Source: Nodularia spumigena CCY9414 (GTDB taxonomy: Bacteria; Cyanobacteriota; Cyanobacteriia; Cyanobacteriales; Nostocaceae). From it: DNA of 64,000 nucleotides. The position numbers and the translations under genes are program-made. Positions 54,809 through 64,000 of the stretch are shown piece by piece. Every line of letters begins with the position of its first letter. Positions within the stretch are counted from its first letter, which is position 1. Under the pieces are notes generated by a model, which searched no databases, was not told where the DNA came from, and saw nothing but the letters and a program-made list of their open reading frames with translations. The DNA is taken from positions 1,147,964 through 1,211,963 of the forward strand of contig NZ_CP007203.1 of NCBI RefSeq assembly GCF_000340565.2. The letters run 5' to 3'.

Positions 54809-54872
54809 TCATTGGTCATTAGTCATTAGTCATTGGTCATTGGTCATTGGTCATTAGTCATTGGTCATAGAC
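54809..54872. repeat. TCATTGG/TCATTAG heptamer repeats
   Basis: Eight to nine degenerate heptamers follow the LCP gene. An ATG in them opens a longer but spurious 5' extension of the next gene. Confidence 0.85.
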
Positions 54873-54991
54873 AGTCACTCATGTTACTGGCTGATAAATA
54901 TAGTCGTGATTATCAGCCTAATAACGCACAACTTGATCAAGAAATGGTATTAAACTATTGGCTAATGATGATCAATAAAGTTTGTCAAGTT

Positions 54992-55498
54992 ATGAAAAAG
55001 TTTTTACTGCGATTATTAAGTTTGCTTGTGATTGTGGTTTTGGCTGGGTTATGGGTGATTATCAATCCTCAACCGGCTTTTGCTCAAATTAATACCATCA
55101 ATTACAGCAATGCTAGTCTCCAGAATCGTGATTTTTCTAACACTGATTTAGCTGGGGGAACTTTTGTGGCGGCGGAAATGCGGGGGGCAAATTTTCAAGG
55201 CGCAAATTTAAAAAATGCCATTCTGACTAAGGGTGTTTTACTCAATGCTAATTTGGAAAATGCCAACCTTGAAGGCGCTTTAGTTGACCGTGTAACTATG
55301 GATGGGGCAAATTTAAAAAATGCGATTTTTACGGAAGCGACTATGACCCGGAGTCGTTTTTTTGATGCGGACATTACTGGGGCGGATTTTACGGATGCTT
55401 TGATTGACCGCTATCAAGTGGCTTTAATGTGCGATCGCGCTGCTGGCATAAATTCAGTTACCGGGGTGGCTACACGGGATAGCTTGGGATGTCGGTAA
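54992..55498 (+). CDS. Secreted pentapeptide-repeat protein (thylakoid lumen/periplasm)
   Basis: I set the start at ATG 54992 (MKKFLLRLLSLLVIVVL). It gives a clear signal peptide with a cleavage site after PAFA (about residue 31). A longer frame begins at 54833 inside the heptamer repeats and is not protein-like. After cleavage the protein has A(D/N)LXX-type pentapeptides (for example ANFQGANLKNA, ANLENANLEGA, GANLKNA, DADITGADFTDAL), then a tail with two Cys (LMCDRAAGI, SLGCR) that could form a disulfide. Lumenal pentapeptide proteins of cyanobacteria have this layout. Function unknown. Confidence 0.88.
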   Translation: MKKFLLRLLSLLVIVVLAGLWVIINPQPAFAQINTINYSNASLQNRDFSNTDLAGGTFVAAEMRGANFQGANLKNAILTKGVLLNANLENANLEGALVDRVTMDGANLKNAIFTEATMTRSRFFDADITGADFTDALIDRYQVALMCDRAAGINSVTGVATRDSLGCR

Positions 55499-55502
55499 AA
55501 GA

Positions 55503-55670
55503 GGCAGGGGGGCAGGGAGCAGGGAGCAGGGGGCAGGGGGGAAGATTTTGGGCTAGTAACACCATCTTTCTTTGCGCCCTTTGCGCCTTTGCGGTTCGTT
55601 TCCATCATCTTTGCTATTACATTACCTGGGAATTGAAACGTCTACGAATTACGAATTACGAATTAGTTAA
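55503..55670. repeat. G-rich minisatellite, TTTGCG repeat and ACGAATT heptamers
   Basis: The stretch contains GGGGGGCAGGGAGCAGGGAG at 55507-55530, a CTTTGCGCCCTTTGCGCC repeat near 55570-55590 and ACGAATT heptamers at 55645-55667. It ends just before the MurJ start. Confidence 0.8.
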
Positions 55671-55675
55671 AATTA

Positions 55676-57280
55676 GTGACAAAAGAAGATCCGAAACCCG
55701 CTCGTTCTTTTGCGGGAATTGCTGGCATTGTAGCGGCAGCGACATTAATTAGTAAAGTATTTGGTTTAGTCCGACAGCAAGCGATCGCAGCTGCTTTTGG
55801 TGTGGGTGCTGCGGCGACTGCTTATAGTTACGCTTATATTATCCCTGGTTTTCTCTTAATTTTACTAGGTGGTGTGAATGGACCATTACACAGTGCGGTG
55901 GTTAGTGTTTTAGCCAAGCGCCCACGGGAAGAAGGCGCGCCACTGGTAGAAACAGTCACAACTCTGGTGGGTGGATTACTGTTACTGGTGACGGTTGCTC
56001 AGATTTTCTTTGCTGATACAATTATTGATATTGTTGGTTATGGCTTAGAACCGACTACAAGAGCGATCGCCATTCAACAAATCCGCATCATGGCCCCAAT
56101 GGCTTTATTTGCAGGTTTAATTGGCATTGGTTTTGGCACTCTCAACGCCGCTAATCAATATTGGTTACTTTCAATCAGTCCCTTATTATCCAGTATTACT
56201 GTAATTGCTGGGATTGCCATCTTAACAGGGCAACTAGGTAAAGATATTATCAAGCCAGAATACGCCTTCATTGGTGGTATGGTCTTAGCTTGGGGAACCC
56301 TAGCCGGTGCGATTCTCCAGTGGGTGGTACAGCTAATTGTGCAGTGGCGCTTAGGACTAGGTACATTACGCCTGCGGTTTGATTTTAAATCTCCTGGCGT
56401 GCAAGAAGTTATTAAAATCATGACACCGGCGACAATTTCCTCTGGAATGATGCCCATTAATGTCGCCACCGACCTATATTTTGCTAGTCCGATCCCCGGT
56501 GCGGCTGCTGGTTTTAACTATGCCAATCTCCTGGTACAGACTCCTTTAGGAATTATTTCTAATATTATTTTACTGCCTTTATTACCAATGTTTGCCAAAT
56601 TGGCTGATCCAGAACATTGGCCAGACCTGAAATTACGGATTCGCCAGGGAATTTTACTCACCGCCGTGACGATGCTACCTTTAGGGGCGCTGATGATCGT
56701 GTTATCCGTGCCAATTGTGCAGATAGTATATGAACGGGGTGCTTTCAAACAAGAGGCTACACAGTTGGTTTCATCCCTGCTGATTGCTTACGGAATTGGG
56801 ATGTTTGTTTATTTAGGGCGTGATGTTTTAGTACGGGTGTTTTACGCCTTGGGCGATGGACAGACACCTTTTCGCATTAGTATTTTTAACATTTTCCTCA
56901 ACGCTGGACTAGATGCAATTTTGGTGAAACCCTTTGGCGCGACTGGTATTGTGTTAGCAACAGTAGGCGTAAATTGCAGTTCGATATTAATGCTGTTATG
57001 GTTACTTGACCGTAAACTCAATGGTTTACCTTGGCGTGAGTGGAGTTTGCCAATTTTGGGTTTGACTGGGGGTAGTGTGGTCGCTGGGTTAGCCAGTTTT
57101 GGGACTTTGGTCAGTTTGCAGCAATTGCTAGGAACCCAGGGGTTAATTATTCAACTGTTGCAGTTGTGTATATCAGGATTCGTGGGGATTTCGGTATTTG
57201 CCATCATTGTTTCATTTCTGAAAATACCAGAGGTGAATACCTTTGTGGTGCGGATGCGTCAGCGATTTTTAAACAGATAA
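55676..57280 (+). CDS. murJ: Lipid II flippase MurJ (MviN)
   Basis: The 534-aa protein has about 14 membrane helices and the MurJ N-terminus SKVFGLVRQQAIAAAFGVGAAATAY. It also carries the MVF-type motif NGPLHSAVVSVLAKRP and RVFYALGDGQTPFRIS. MurJ flips lipid II for peptidoglycan synthesis. The start is GTG at 55676, since the frame upstream is repeat DNA. The length is normal for cyanobacteria. Confidence 0.95.
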   Translation: MTKEDPKPARSFAGIAGIVAAATLISKVFGLVRQQAIAAAFGVGAAATAYSYAYIIPGFLLILLGGVNGPLHSAVVSVLAKRPREEGAPLVETVTTLVGGLLLLVTVAQIFFADTIIDIVGYGLEPTTRAIAIQQIRIMAPMALFAGLIGIGFGTLNAANQYWLLSISPLLSSITVIAGIAILTGQLGKDIIKPEYAFIGGMVLAWGTLAGAILQWVVQLIVQWRLGLGTLRLRFDFKSPGVQEVIKIMTPATISSGMMPINVATDLYFASPIPGAAAGFNYANLLVQTPLGIISNIILLPLLPMFAKLADPEHWPDLKLRIRQGILLTAVTMLPLGALMIVLSVPIVQIVYERGAFKQEATQLVSSLLIAYGIGMFVYLGRDVLVRVFYALGDGQTPFRISIFNIFLNAGLDAILVKPFGATGIVLATVGVNCSSILMLLWLLDRKLNGLPWREWSLPILGLTGGSVVAGLASFGTLVSLQQLLGTQGLIIQLLQLCISGFVGISVFAIIVSFLKIPEVNTFVVRMRQRFLNR

Positions 57281-57373
57281 GTGTGTGGAGTGTGTCACTA
57301 AATATGTTGGCAAGTAGTCGGTAAAATTGTAGAGTCAAGAAAAGTCCTAAGTATTGCCTACTCAACTCCCCCT

Positions 57374-58576
57374 ATGACTACCGCACCCTTAAGCTGGCAA
57401 GAACTAGAAACCCTCACGGATTATCAAATAGATACTGTTAATGGTCTCACCAATGCTAGAGCCAGGTTACGCTTGTTTGGTCAGCCCGAATCTGATGTAC
57501 GGGTAACGCTGTATCGCGATAACCACGCCTGGTGTCCATACTGTCAAAAAGTTTGGTTATGGCTAGAGGAAAAACAGATCCCCTACCGCATCGAAAAAGT
57601 GACAATGTTCTGCTATGGGGAAAAAGAAAGTTGGTACAAACGTAAGGTCCCATCAGGAATGCTCCCTGCTATTGAGCTAGATGGACGAATTATTAAGGAA
57701 AGCGATGATATTTTGCTCGCTTTGGAACAGGTTTTTGCTCCATTAAACCAAGGGATGGAAGACCCCAAGGTGCTGACTCTACGTCGATTAGAACGACTTT
57801 TATTTAGAGCTTGGTGTATGTGGCTGTGTTCTAGAGCAGGTTCCTCTCAACAAGAACAACGCAACCGAGAACAATTTATCACAGTGGTGGCTAAGGTTGA
57901 GGATGCTCTAAGTCGCACCCCAAGCCCTTACTTTCTGGATAGCTTCGGTATTGTTGATGTGATTTTTACGCCATATCTGGAACGGATGAATGCCAGCCTT
58001 TACTACTACAAGGGCTACTCGCTGCGAGAGGAAAACCCTCGCTTAAGCGCATGGTTTGCGGCAATGGAAAGCCGACCTACCTACTGCGGTACTCAGAGCG
58101 ACTTTCACACCCACGCACATGATTTACCGCCCCAGATGGGGGGCTGTTGGGAAAACGGCGAACCCCAGATGCTTCTCAATAAGGCGAGGGTGGATAACGG
58201 TCCCTGGTTTGGACTACCGGATGTTTCTTATCCAGAACCCGAAAACTCCCGCATGGAGGCTCTTCAACGAACTATCAAACATCGCATCAATATTATCCGA
58301 GTTAACCCCTTAGATGATAATTTGTTTGATCAAGCGCTACGTTGTGCTTTAACACACATGATGACGGGTGAAGACTGTGTACCTCCATCGGGATCTGATG
58401 TTGCTTTACGATATTTGCGCGATCGCATTAATGTACCACGAGATATGTCCATCTACGCAGCCAAGCGATTGCGGGAATCCCTGGAGAAAACCGCAGCCCT
58501 TGCAGGTAATGGACAGCCAGCCCCCATTCCCACTCAGCATCGACGAGATCAAGACCCGTCTAACTTTGTGATTTAA
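57374..58576 (+). CDS. Glutathione S-transferase family protein
   Basis: The 400-aa protein has a thioredoxin-like GST N-domain ([19 protein letters not shown] with a CPYC motif, then [14 protein letters not shown] and [10 protein letters not shown]). An all-helical C-domain follows ([20 protein letters not shown]). It also has an extra C-terminal region of about 140 residues. The CPYC active site suggests a glutaredoxin-like reductase of the GST-N type rather than conjugation. The extra domain is unidentified. The last 4 bp overlap the convergent HsdR_N gene. Confidence 0.87.
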   Translation: MTTAPLSWQELETLTDYQIDTVNGLTNARARLRLFGQPESDVRVTLYRDNHAWCPYCQKVWLWLEEKQIPYRIEKVTMFCYGEKESWYKRKVPSGMLPAIELDGRIIKESDDILLALEQVFAPLNQGMEDPKVLTLRRLERLLFRAWCMWLCSRAGSSQQEQRNREQFITVVAKVEDALSRTPSPYFLDSFGIVDVIFTPYLERMNASLYYYKGYSLREENPRLSAWFAAMESRPTYCGTQSDFHTHAHDLPPQMGGCWENGEPQMLLNKARVDNGPWFGLPDVSYPEPENSRMEALQRTIKHRINIIRVNPLDDNLFDQALRCALTHMMTGEDCVPPSGSDVALRYLRDRINVPRDMSIYAAKRLRESLEKTAALAGNGQPAPIPTQHRRDQDPSNFVI

Positions 58577-59709
58577 TGTTTAGCAGCTTCTAGTTCATAA
58601 GACCGAATAATCACCCTTGCTAGTCTATCTAAATCATCAATCGAAGAAATGGTGATTTTTGACCATGCTTCCCCTGTAGTTGCTGTGACTTCTTGCACTA
58701 GGAAACCTGACGCTAAACTTTTCACTTCATCTATACTTATGCGAGCAATAAAACTCTTCTTTGTTGAAGATAAATACAATCGTAAAAACCACCATGTGAC
58801 TTTACCAATGTTAATTACGAAATAATTTGCTGTTTCTCTATACTGAAGTTCAAATTTATAGCTTTTAGATTTTTTGATAATTGTTTGTATTTTAGCAAAA
58901 GCTGCTAATTCTTCAGCTTCAATATTTGGTTGATCAGACTGATAAAAATTAATATATTCCCCGGACTTTACCATTTCTTGATTGAGGGAACAAGTCCTTA
59001 ATTCTCCTAAACTACCTTGAATAGATTTTTTAATAATAGGTTGAAATTTTTCAATCACCTTAGCAGTAATTCGACCGGGAATTTCATAACCAGGGGCTAC
59101 CGTACCCAATTCACTCACTAAAAAACGCACAAATCCTTCGGAGGGAGAACGTAAGACATTCCCAATAAGTTGAGTTATAGCTTTTACATAGATCATTTCT
59201 TCAGCATGATGACTAATAGCTGCAATATCAAAGATATTGCGGTGAAAAAACTGGAGATTTTCAATGTCTTTAGTTTGATACTCAAGAATATTAAAAATGA
59301 AAAATGGCTCCTTATCCATGACATTTTTATGACGTAAATCTGTAAAGAACCGATAATCGATTCCGTTAGTAACGATAGCAACTTTTGTGGTTAGCAACCC
59401 ATTGAAATAACGACTTAATTGCCCATCATGTGCTTCAGCTTTTTCACCACAGGCTTTAGCCTCTACGAACATGACTATAGAACCATTTATAGCTAAAGCA
59501 TAATCTACCTTTTCAAACTGTCCGGCTTTTTTGATGGCAAAATCTGCGATATATTCTGGTATAACTTCACTAGGGTCATGAACATCGTAACCAAGGGCGC
59601 TCAAAAAAGGGACAATTAATGCCATTTTAGTGGCTTCTTCACCAAAAACATTGTCTATTCGCTTACGTATCTGTTTAGATAATTTAGTAATATCTTCCGC
59701 AAATCCCAT
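58573..59709 (-). CDS. HsdR_N-like restriction-nuclease domain protein
   Basis: The 378-aa protein has an N-terminal nuclease-like domain. [33 protein letters not shown] provides the Asp, and [12 protein letters not shown] gives the Glu-x-Lys pair. [27 protein letters not shown], the usual conserved strand of type I R-subunit N-domains, follows. The C-terminal half (about 210-378) is unrecognised and has no motor motifs. Such proteins are found singly in many bacteria and are listed as type I restriction enzyme HsdR N-terminal domain. No methylase is near. Confidence 0.82.
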   Translation of the reverse strand: MGFAEDITKLSKQIRKRIDNVFGEEATKMALIVPFLSALGYDVHDPSEVIPEYIADFAIKKAGQFEKVDYALAINGSIVMFVEAKACGEKAEAHDGQLSRYFNGLLTTKVAIVTNGIDYRFFTDLRHKNVMDKEPFFIFNILEYQTKDIENLQFFHRNIFDIAAISHHAEEMIYVKAITQLIGNVLRSPSEGFVRFLVSELGTVAPGYEIPGRITAKVIEKFQPIIKKSIQGSLGELRTCSLNQEMVKSGEYINFYQSDQPNIEAEELAAFAKIQTIIKKSKSYKFELQYRETANYFVINIGKVTWWFLRLYLSSTKKSFIARISIDEVKSLASGFLVQEVTATTGEAWSKITISSIDDLDRLARVIIRSYELEAAKH

Positions 59710-59833
59710 ACAGGCAAACCTTAATATAATTAAAACTTACTATTTTGTGTAAGTCATTATACAAGACAACAGCGTGATTTAGTTCAGCACTAACAACAAC
59801 CAAAAAAATTTGATCTCCGATTTATAAACACAA

Positions 59834-59866
59834 AGATCCCCAACTTCTTCAAGAAGTCGGGGATCT
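59834..59866. terminator. Near-perfect GATCCCC palindromic terminator
   Basis: AGATCCCC at 59834-59841 pairs with GGGGATCT at 59859-59866. The inside ACTTCTT pairs with AAGAAGT around a single C, giving about 15 bp with one internal A-C mismatch. It lies 54 bp after the phosphoketolase stop and probably terminates it. The same palindrome occurs in altered form at 40905-40937. Confidence 0.75.
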
Positions 59867-59920
59867 GATTTGCTAAGTTAAAAAATTAATGAAATCCTAA
59901 AAATGGTTTGATGTCAGCCA

Positions 59921-62302
59921 TTAATAAGACCATTTCCAATCGCGAATTTCCGGCATATCTTCACCGTGTTGCTGAATATAGTGCTTATGTTCAATCAGCT
60001 TATCTTGTAACATCTGTTTCACATAAGCGGCTTTAGAACCTAGTTGTGGTACGCGGTCAATTACGTCCATTACGAGGTGAAAGCGATCAAGATCGTTCAG
60101 CACTACCATATCAAAGGGGGTAGTGGTAGTTCCTTCTTCCTTATAACCACGGACGTGCAAGTTCTTGTGGTTGGTGTGGCGATAAGTCAGGCGATGAATC
60201 AGCCAGGGATAACCATGAAAAGCAAAGATGATCGGTTTATCTGTGGTAAAAATTGTATCAAACTCTTTATTGCTTAAACCGTGGGGATGCTCACTTTGGG
60301 GCTGTAGTTTCATCAAGTTGACGATGTTCACTACCCGCACCTTTAATTCTGGGAAGTGCTGGCGGAGAATATCCACGGCGGCTAAGGTTTCTAAGGTGGG
60401 AACGTCCCCAGCACAAGCCATGACTACATCGGGTTCGCTACCTTTATCGTTACTAGCCCATTCCCAAATACTCAGTCCTTTGGTGCAGTGCTTGATTGCG
60501 GCATCCATATCTAGGTATTGTAATGATGGCTGCTTACCTGCAACGATGACATTTACATAGTGACGACTTCTCAAGCAATGGTCTGTGACTGATAGCAAAG
60601 TATTAGCATCGGGTGGTAGATAGACGCGAATAATCTCGGCTTTTTTGTTGAGTACATGGTCGATAAAACCAGGGTCTTGGTGAGAGAAACCGTTGTGGTC
60701 TTGTCGCCAAACGTGAGAAGTTAGTAAGTAGTTGAGAGAAGCAATGGGTCGCCGCCAAGGGATATCATTGGTGGTTTTCAGCCATTTGGCGTGCTGGTTG
60801 AACATCGAGTCAATGATGTGGATAAAGGCTTCATAGCAGGAGAAAAACCCATGACGACCTGTAAGTAGGTAGCCTTCTAACCAGCCTTGACAATTGGTTT
60901 CACTGAGGACTTCCATCACCCGACCATTGGGGGAAAGATTTTCGTCTTCTGGGAGGATGTCGGCTACCCAAGTCCGGTCTGTGACTTCCAGCACAGCACC
61001 GAGGCGATTTGATGCTGTTTCGTCAGGGCCAAAGATGCGAAAGTTGCTGCTTTCTTCGTTGAGTTTCATGACATCCCGCAGAAGCTGTCCCATCACTTTG
61101 GTAGCTTCGGCGTAAGTTGTCCCTGGGTGGGTAACATCAACTGCATAGTCTGGGAAATCAGGCATTTTTAGGTCCCGCAGCAGCATACCGCCGTTGGTGT
61201 GGGGATTGTCGCCCATGCGTCGATGTCCTGCGGGCGCTAGTTCTGCGAGTTCGGGAATGAGTGTTCCGTTAGCATCGAAGAGTTCTTCTGGTTTGTAACT
61301 CTTCATCCATTCTTCGAGTAATTTCAGGTGTTCTGGGTTGCTGGTGACGTTACCAAATGGTACTTGATGCGATCGCCAGTAACCTTCGGTTTTTTTGCCA
61401 TTAACTTCCTTGGGGCCTGTCCAACCTTTGGGGGTTCTGAGGATAATCATCGGCCACTGGGGACGCTGGCTGAAACCATGTACACGGGCTTCTCTTTGGA
61501 TGTTTTGAATTTCGGCGATCGCAATATCTAAAGTTGCGGCCATTTGCTGGTGAACATCTGCGGGTTCAACACCTTCGACAAAATAAGGTTTGTAACCATA
61601 ACCTAAAAATAGATTTTCCAATTCCTCATAACTCAACCTTGCGAGTAAGGTGGGGTTAGCAATTTTATAGCCATTCAGGTGTAATATCGGCAGCACTGCA
61701 CCATCATGGACAGGATTGAGAAATTTGTTAGAATGCCAACTTGTCGCTAAAGCCCCTGTTTCCGCTTCACCGTCGCCTACAACAGCCGCCACAATTAAGT
61801 CGGGGTTATCAAAAGCCGCACCATAAGCATGAACAAGTGCATAACCCAGTTCACCACCTTCATGAATTGAACCAGGGGTTTCTGGTGCTACATGGCTCGG
61901 AATACCACCAGGAAAAGAAAACTGTTTGAAGAGTTTTTTCATTCCCTCAGTATCCTGGGAAATGTTGGGATAGTATTCGCTGTAAGTTCCTTCTAGGTAG
62001 GTATTGGCTACCAGTCCGGGGCCGCCATGACCGGGGCCAGCAATGTATATTGTGTTGAGGTCATACTTTTTAATGACTCGGTTGAGATGAACATAAATAA
62101 AGTTCAGCCCCGGTGTTGTTCCCCAATGTCCCAAAAGTCGGGGTTTGACGTGTTCCTTTTTTAAAGGTTCTCGTAGCAGGGGATTGTCGAATAGATATAT
62201 TTGCCCAACTGAAAGATAGTTAGCCGCACGCCAGTAAGCGTTTATTTTATGCAGTTCTTCATCTGCTAAAGGCTTTGTTTGTGGGGTACTTACTAAAGTC
62301 AT
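59921..62302 (-). CDS. xfp: Phosphoketolase (D-xylulose-5-phosphate / D-fructose-6-phosphate)
   Basis: The 793-aa enzyme matches Xfp in length and motifs. The thiamine-diphosphate site shows [19 protein letters not shown] with NGYKIANPT, and catalytic histidines lie in [11 protein letters not shown] and GPGHGGPG. Other regions include [15 protein letters not shown] and FVCACAGD-like [16 protein letters not shown]. It splits xylulose-5-P or fructose-6-P to acetyl-phosphate and a smaller sugar phosphate, a carbon-saving shunt in cyanobacteria. The gene is monocistronic. An inverted repeat at 62417-62465 lies in its promoter-side spacer. Confidence 0.95.
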   Translation of the reverse strand: MTLVSTPQTKPLADEELHKINAYWRAANYLSVGQIYLFDNPLLREPLKKEHVKPRLLGHWGTTPGLNFIYVHLNRVIKKYDLNTIYIAGPGHGGPGLVANTYLEGTYSEYYPNISQDTEGMKKLFKQFSFPGGIPSHVAPETPGSIHEGGELGYALVHAYGAAFDNPDLIVAAVVGDGEAETGALATSWHSNKFLNPVHDGAVLPILHLNGYKIANPTLLARLSYEELENLFLGYGYKPYFVEGVEPADVHQQMAATLDIAIAEIQNIQREARVHGFSQRPQWPMIILRTPKGWTGPKEVNGKKTEGYWRSHQVPFGNVTSNPEHLKLLEEWMKSYKPEELFDANGTLIPELAELAPAGHRRMGDNPHTNGGMLLRDLKMPDFPDYAVDVTHPGTTYAEATKVMGQLLRDVMKLNEESSNFRIFGPDETASNRLGAVLEVTDRTWVADILPEDENLSPNGRVMEVLSETNCQGWLEGYLLTGRHGFFSCYEAFIHIIDSMFNQHAKWLKTTNDIPWRRPIASLNYLLTSHVWRQDHNGFSHQDPGFIDHVLNKKAEIIRVYLPPDANTLLSVTDHCLRSRHYVNVIVAGKQPSLQYLDMDAAIKHCTKGLSIWEWASNDKGSEPDVVMACAGDVPTLETLAAVDILRQHFPELKVRVVNIVNLMKLQPQSEHPHGLSNKEFDTIFTTDKPIIFAFHGYPWLIHRLTYRHTNHKNLHVRGYKEEGTTTTPFDMVVLNDLDRFHLVMDVIDRVPQLGSKAAYVKQMLQDKLIEHKHYIQQHGEDMPEIRDWKWSY

Positions 62303-63107
62303 ATTAGCCTCGATGCCAAAATTATTTTGATTAGGTCGTCAGTATGCCAGTTTAGTTGTTTGTGGTCAGCATTTCATCTGACTAATGACTAATTTTTCCA
62401 GGTTTTGCGGAAATATTAGGCATAATTATTGATTCAATTGAAAATAACTAATTGAGTAATGCCTATGATACAGCAACCGCCAGGGTGGTTAAGACATGAC
62501 AAAATTCCCAAACCAATTCACAGCAAGCATTTCACTTTTGAGTTTTGCTATATCTCCATGAAAGGCTAACAAATTTAGTATCCTATTGAACAAGTTTTCA
62601 CCTTAATTTTAAGTTTCATTTAATATCTTTTGGCAAAAAATATCACGTCACCAATGTGGCTACTGGATTAATATAGCGATTCCTACAAAGTTTTTTTCAG
62701 ACGGATATTTGAGTTCAGTCGATGTTTAATAGCATCGCGCCTCTGATTCGGGGGTTTACACTCTCAAAAAACAGTTCTAGATTCAGCGCCCTTCTTTGAG
62801 GGAGACACCATACCATGTCTGCATTACTAAGTTAGTCTTGTCATTGGTTTCTGTTCTCCCAATTCAAGTCGGATCTGCCAAGAGGCCATTTACACGCAAT
62901 TCTATGTCTTTACCTACGGGTGTAAAATTACCATACTAGCTGGCACATCTGCAATTGTGTCGGCTGTAAAAAATATCACAAATAGCTTAAAAAAATGCTG
63001 TGAAGAAATCACTACATGAAACAGTACAATTGTTCTACGAGAACCGGATTAAAGATAGTATTATGAAGGATTGTTTCCAGTCGCCTCTTAGGTATCACTA
63101 AGCCGAT
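62303..63107. other. Long 805-bp spacer upstream of xfp and uvrA
   Basis: This is the largest gene-free stretch after the iscB leader region. A long imperfect hairpin lies at 62417-62465 (TAGGCAT with ATGCCTA, and TCAATT with AATTGA). Two tiny ATG-started frames occur at 62722 (24 codons) and about 62814 (6 codons, after GGGAGACACC), but neither is protein-like enough to call. A TTTACAC/GTGTAAA inverted repeat lies near 62891-62930. Otherwise AT-rich sequence should hold the divergent promoters. Confidence 0.5.
62417..62465. repeat. Imperfect inverted repeat between xfp and uvrA
   Basis: Arms TAGGCAT...TTGATTCAATT and AATTGAGTAATGCCTA pair around a 10-nt loop, with a bulge in the left arm. 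It could be an operator, or a terminator that lacks a T-run. Confidence 0.6.
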
Positions 63108-64000
63108 ATGTCAGATCACAAGCTCGCCCGATCCTTATCTCACCATCATAGCCAGAATACCATTCGCATTCGGGGTGCTAGGCAGCATAATCTGAAAAAT
63201 ATTGATTTGGAATTACCGCGCGATCGCCTGATTGTTTTTACTGGCGTTTCTGGTTCGGGTAAATCTTCTTTAGCCTTTGATACCATTTTCGCAGAAGGGC
63301 AACGGCGTTATGTAGAGTCCCTCAGCGCCTACGCTCGGCAATTTTTAGGTCAATTAGACAAACCGGATGTAGAAGCCATTGAAGGCTTAAGTCCGGCGAT
63401 TTCCATCGATCAAAAGTCTACTTCCCATAACCCCCGTTCGACGGTGGGGACGGTAACGGAAATTTACGACTATCTGCGACTATTGTTTGGTCGCGCTGGT
63501 GAACCCCATTGTCCGATATGCGATCGCTCGATAGCACCCCAGACCATTGACGAAATGTGCGATCGCATCTCCGATTTACCAGACAGAACTAAATTCCAAA
63601 TTCTTGCGCCTGTTGTCAGAGGTAAAAAAGGGACTCACCGCAAGCTGATATCAAGTCTCGCTTCTCAGGGTTTCGTGCGGGTGCGTGTAGATGGAGAAGT
63701 GCGGGAACTTTCTGACTCGATTGAATTAGATAAAAATATTACCCATACTATAGAAGTTGTTATCGACCGCTTGGTGAAAAAAGCTGGTATTCAAGAGCGT
63801 TTGGTTGATTCTTTGTCTACGTGCTTAAAACAGTCTGGTGGTATTGCTACCATTCTTGTGAGTGTGACATCTGATAGCGGCGAAGATACAGAAGAAGAAT
63901 TAGTATTTTCGGAAAACTTTGCTTGTCCGGTACATGGGGCGGTGATGGAAGAGTTATCACCGCGCCTGTTTTCTTTTAACTCGCCTTATGGTGCTTGTCC
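63108..64000 (+). CDS. uvrA: UvrABC system protein A (5' part, continues beyond window)
   Basis: The frame starts at ATG 63108 (MSDHKLARS) and is open to the window end, giving about 297 residues. It has the UvrA start [20 protein letters not shown] and Walker [10 protein letters not shown]. Also present are [23 protein letters not shown] and CPICDRS, and the first zinc site begins at [19 protein letters not shown]. UvrA finds bulky DNA lesions and loads UvrB in nucleotide excision repair. It is preceded by the long spacer described above. Confidence 0.96.
   Translation, partial: MSDHKLARSLSHHHSQNTIRIRGARQHNLKNIDLELPRDRLIVFTGVSGSGKSSLAFDTIFAEGQRRYVESLSAYARQFLGQLDKPDVEAIEGLSPAISIDQKSTSHNPRSTVGTVTEIYDYLRLLFGRAGEPHCPICDRSIAPQTIDEMCDRISDLPDRTKFQILAPVVRGKKGTHRKLISSLASQGFVRVRVDGEVRELSDSIELDKNITHTIEVVIDRLVKKAGIQERLVDSLSTCLKQSGGIATILVSVTSDSGEDTEEELVFSENFACPVHGAVMEELSPRLFSFNSPYGAC

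Noticed and set aside
54833-54991. N-terminal extension of the pentapeptide protein
   Set aside because: It is translated from heptamer repeats. The ATG at 54992 gives a proper signal peptide.
62722-62796. A 24-codon ORF starting MFNSIAPLIRG upstream of uvrA
   Set aside because: No ribosome site, no recognisable family and no neighbouring partner. Kept only as part of the spacer description.

Overview
The window comes from a filamentous, probably heterocyst-forming cyanobacterium of the Nostoc/Anabaena type. The support is gene content typical of cyanobacteria and plastids (psbD, a GUN4 domain, a Tab2/Atab2 RNA-binding protein, a PAP/fibrillin protein, ClpC, UPF0367, DUF3288, DUF3611, a chloroplast TGD-like mla pair). 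It is also the many HIP1 octamers (GCGATCGC) and the heptamer tandem repeats (TCATTAG/TCATTGG, TTTTGAC, ACGAATT types) between genes. I cannot name the species.

Layout. 1-2.2 kb: the start of an iscB gene with its omega-RNA-type leader, then a structured small-RNA/small-ORF gene, then a solo psbD, all on the minus strand. 2.5-4.5 kb: UPF0367 (frameshifted), an ECF-type ABC ATPase, a YacP-like NYN RNase, tRNA-Asn. 4.8-6.2 kb: a signalling or NTPase gene destroyed by a small IS200/IS605-type element and a frameshift. 6.4-8.7 kb: a BlaI/M56 regulatory pair and comB. 8.7-10.7 kb: a two-gene TOPRIM + AAA ATPase operon that looks like a defence module. 10.9-18 kb: clpC, DUF3288, and an mlaF-mlaD lipid-transport pair split by a complete iscB element. 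18-24 kb: a carotenoid-desaturase-like enzyme, a TIR-coiled coil-GUN4 protein, a PIN toxin-antitoxin pair, an HsdR_N-like nuclease, DUF3611 and TspO. 24-32 kb: fibrillin, a VanX-like dipeptidase, a DUF559 nuclease, metH, a sugar-binding lipoprotein, YebC. 32-38 kb: an ABC exporter, Tab2, a type II restriction-modification pair, DUF2470. 38-48 kb: PPP phosphatase, M48 protease, DUF4330, a hydrolase, FtsE, WecG/TagA glycosyltransferase, and a stress-signalling set (LuxR-type regulator, REC-GAF-PP2C phosphatase, RsbW-like kinase). 48-62 kb: a two-gene ABC-2 exporter, an AarF/UbiB kinase, mannose-1-phosphate guanylyltransferase, LCP ligase, a lumenal pentapeptide protein, MurJ, a GST, another HsdR_N protein and phosphoketolase. 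The window ends in the 5' part of uvrA.

Themes. RNA-guided transposon nucleases and their relics are the strongest accessory signal. Two iscB copies share 721 bp that look identical by eye, including the leader expected to encode the omega RNA, but have different outer flanks and therefore different predicted guides. Two further loci carry a relic that resembles the 3' end of a TnpB-type gene. Defence-like genes are spread around them (AAA+TOPRIM, TIR-GUN4, PIN toxin, type II R-M, two HsdR_N-like proteins, DUF559). The least explained object is the small minus-strand transcript at about 759-1056. It has a near-perfect Shine-Dalgarno sequence, a 23-codon ORF and two mutually exclusive long helices that compete for the same ORF segment, one of which buries the start codon.

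Limits: all family names come from reading translated sequence by eye. No searches, alignments or folding programs were run.
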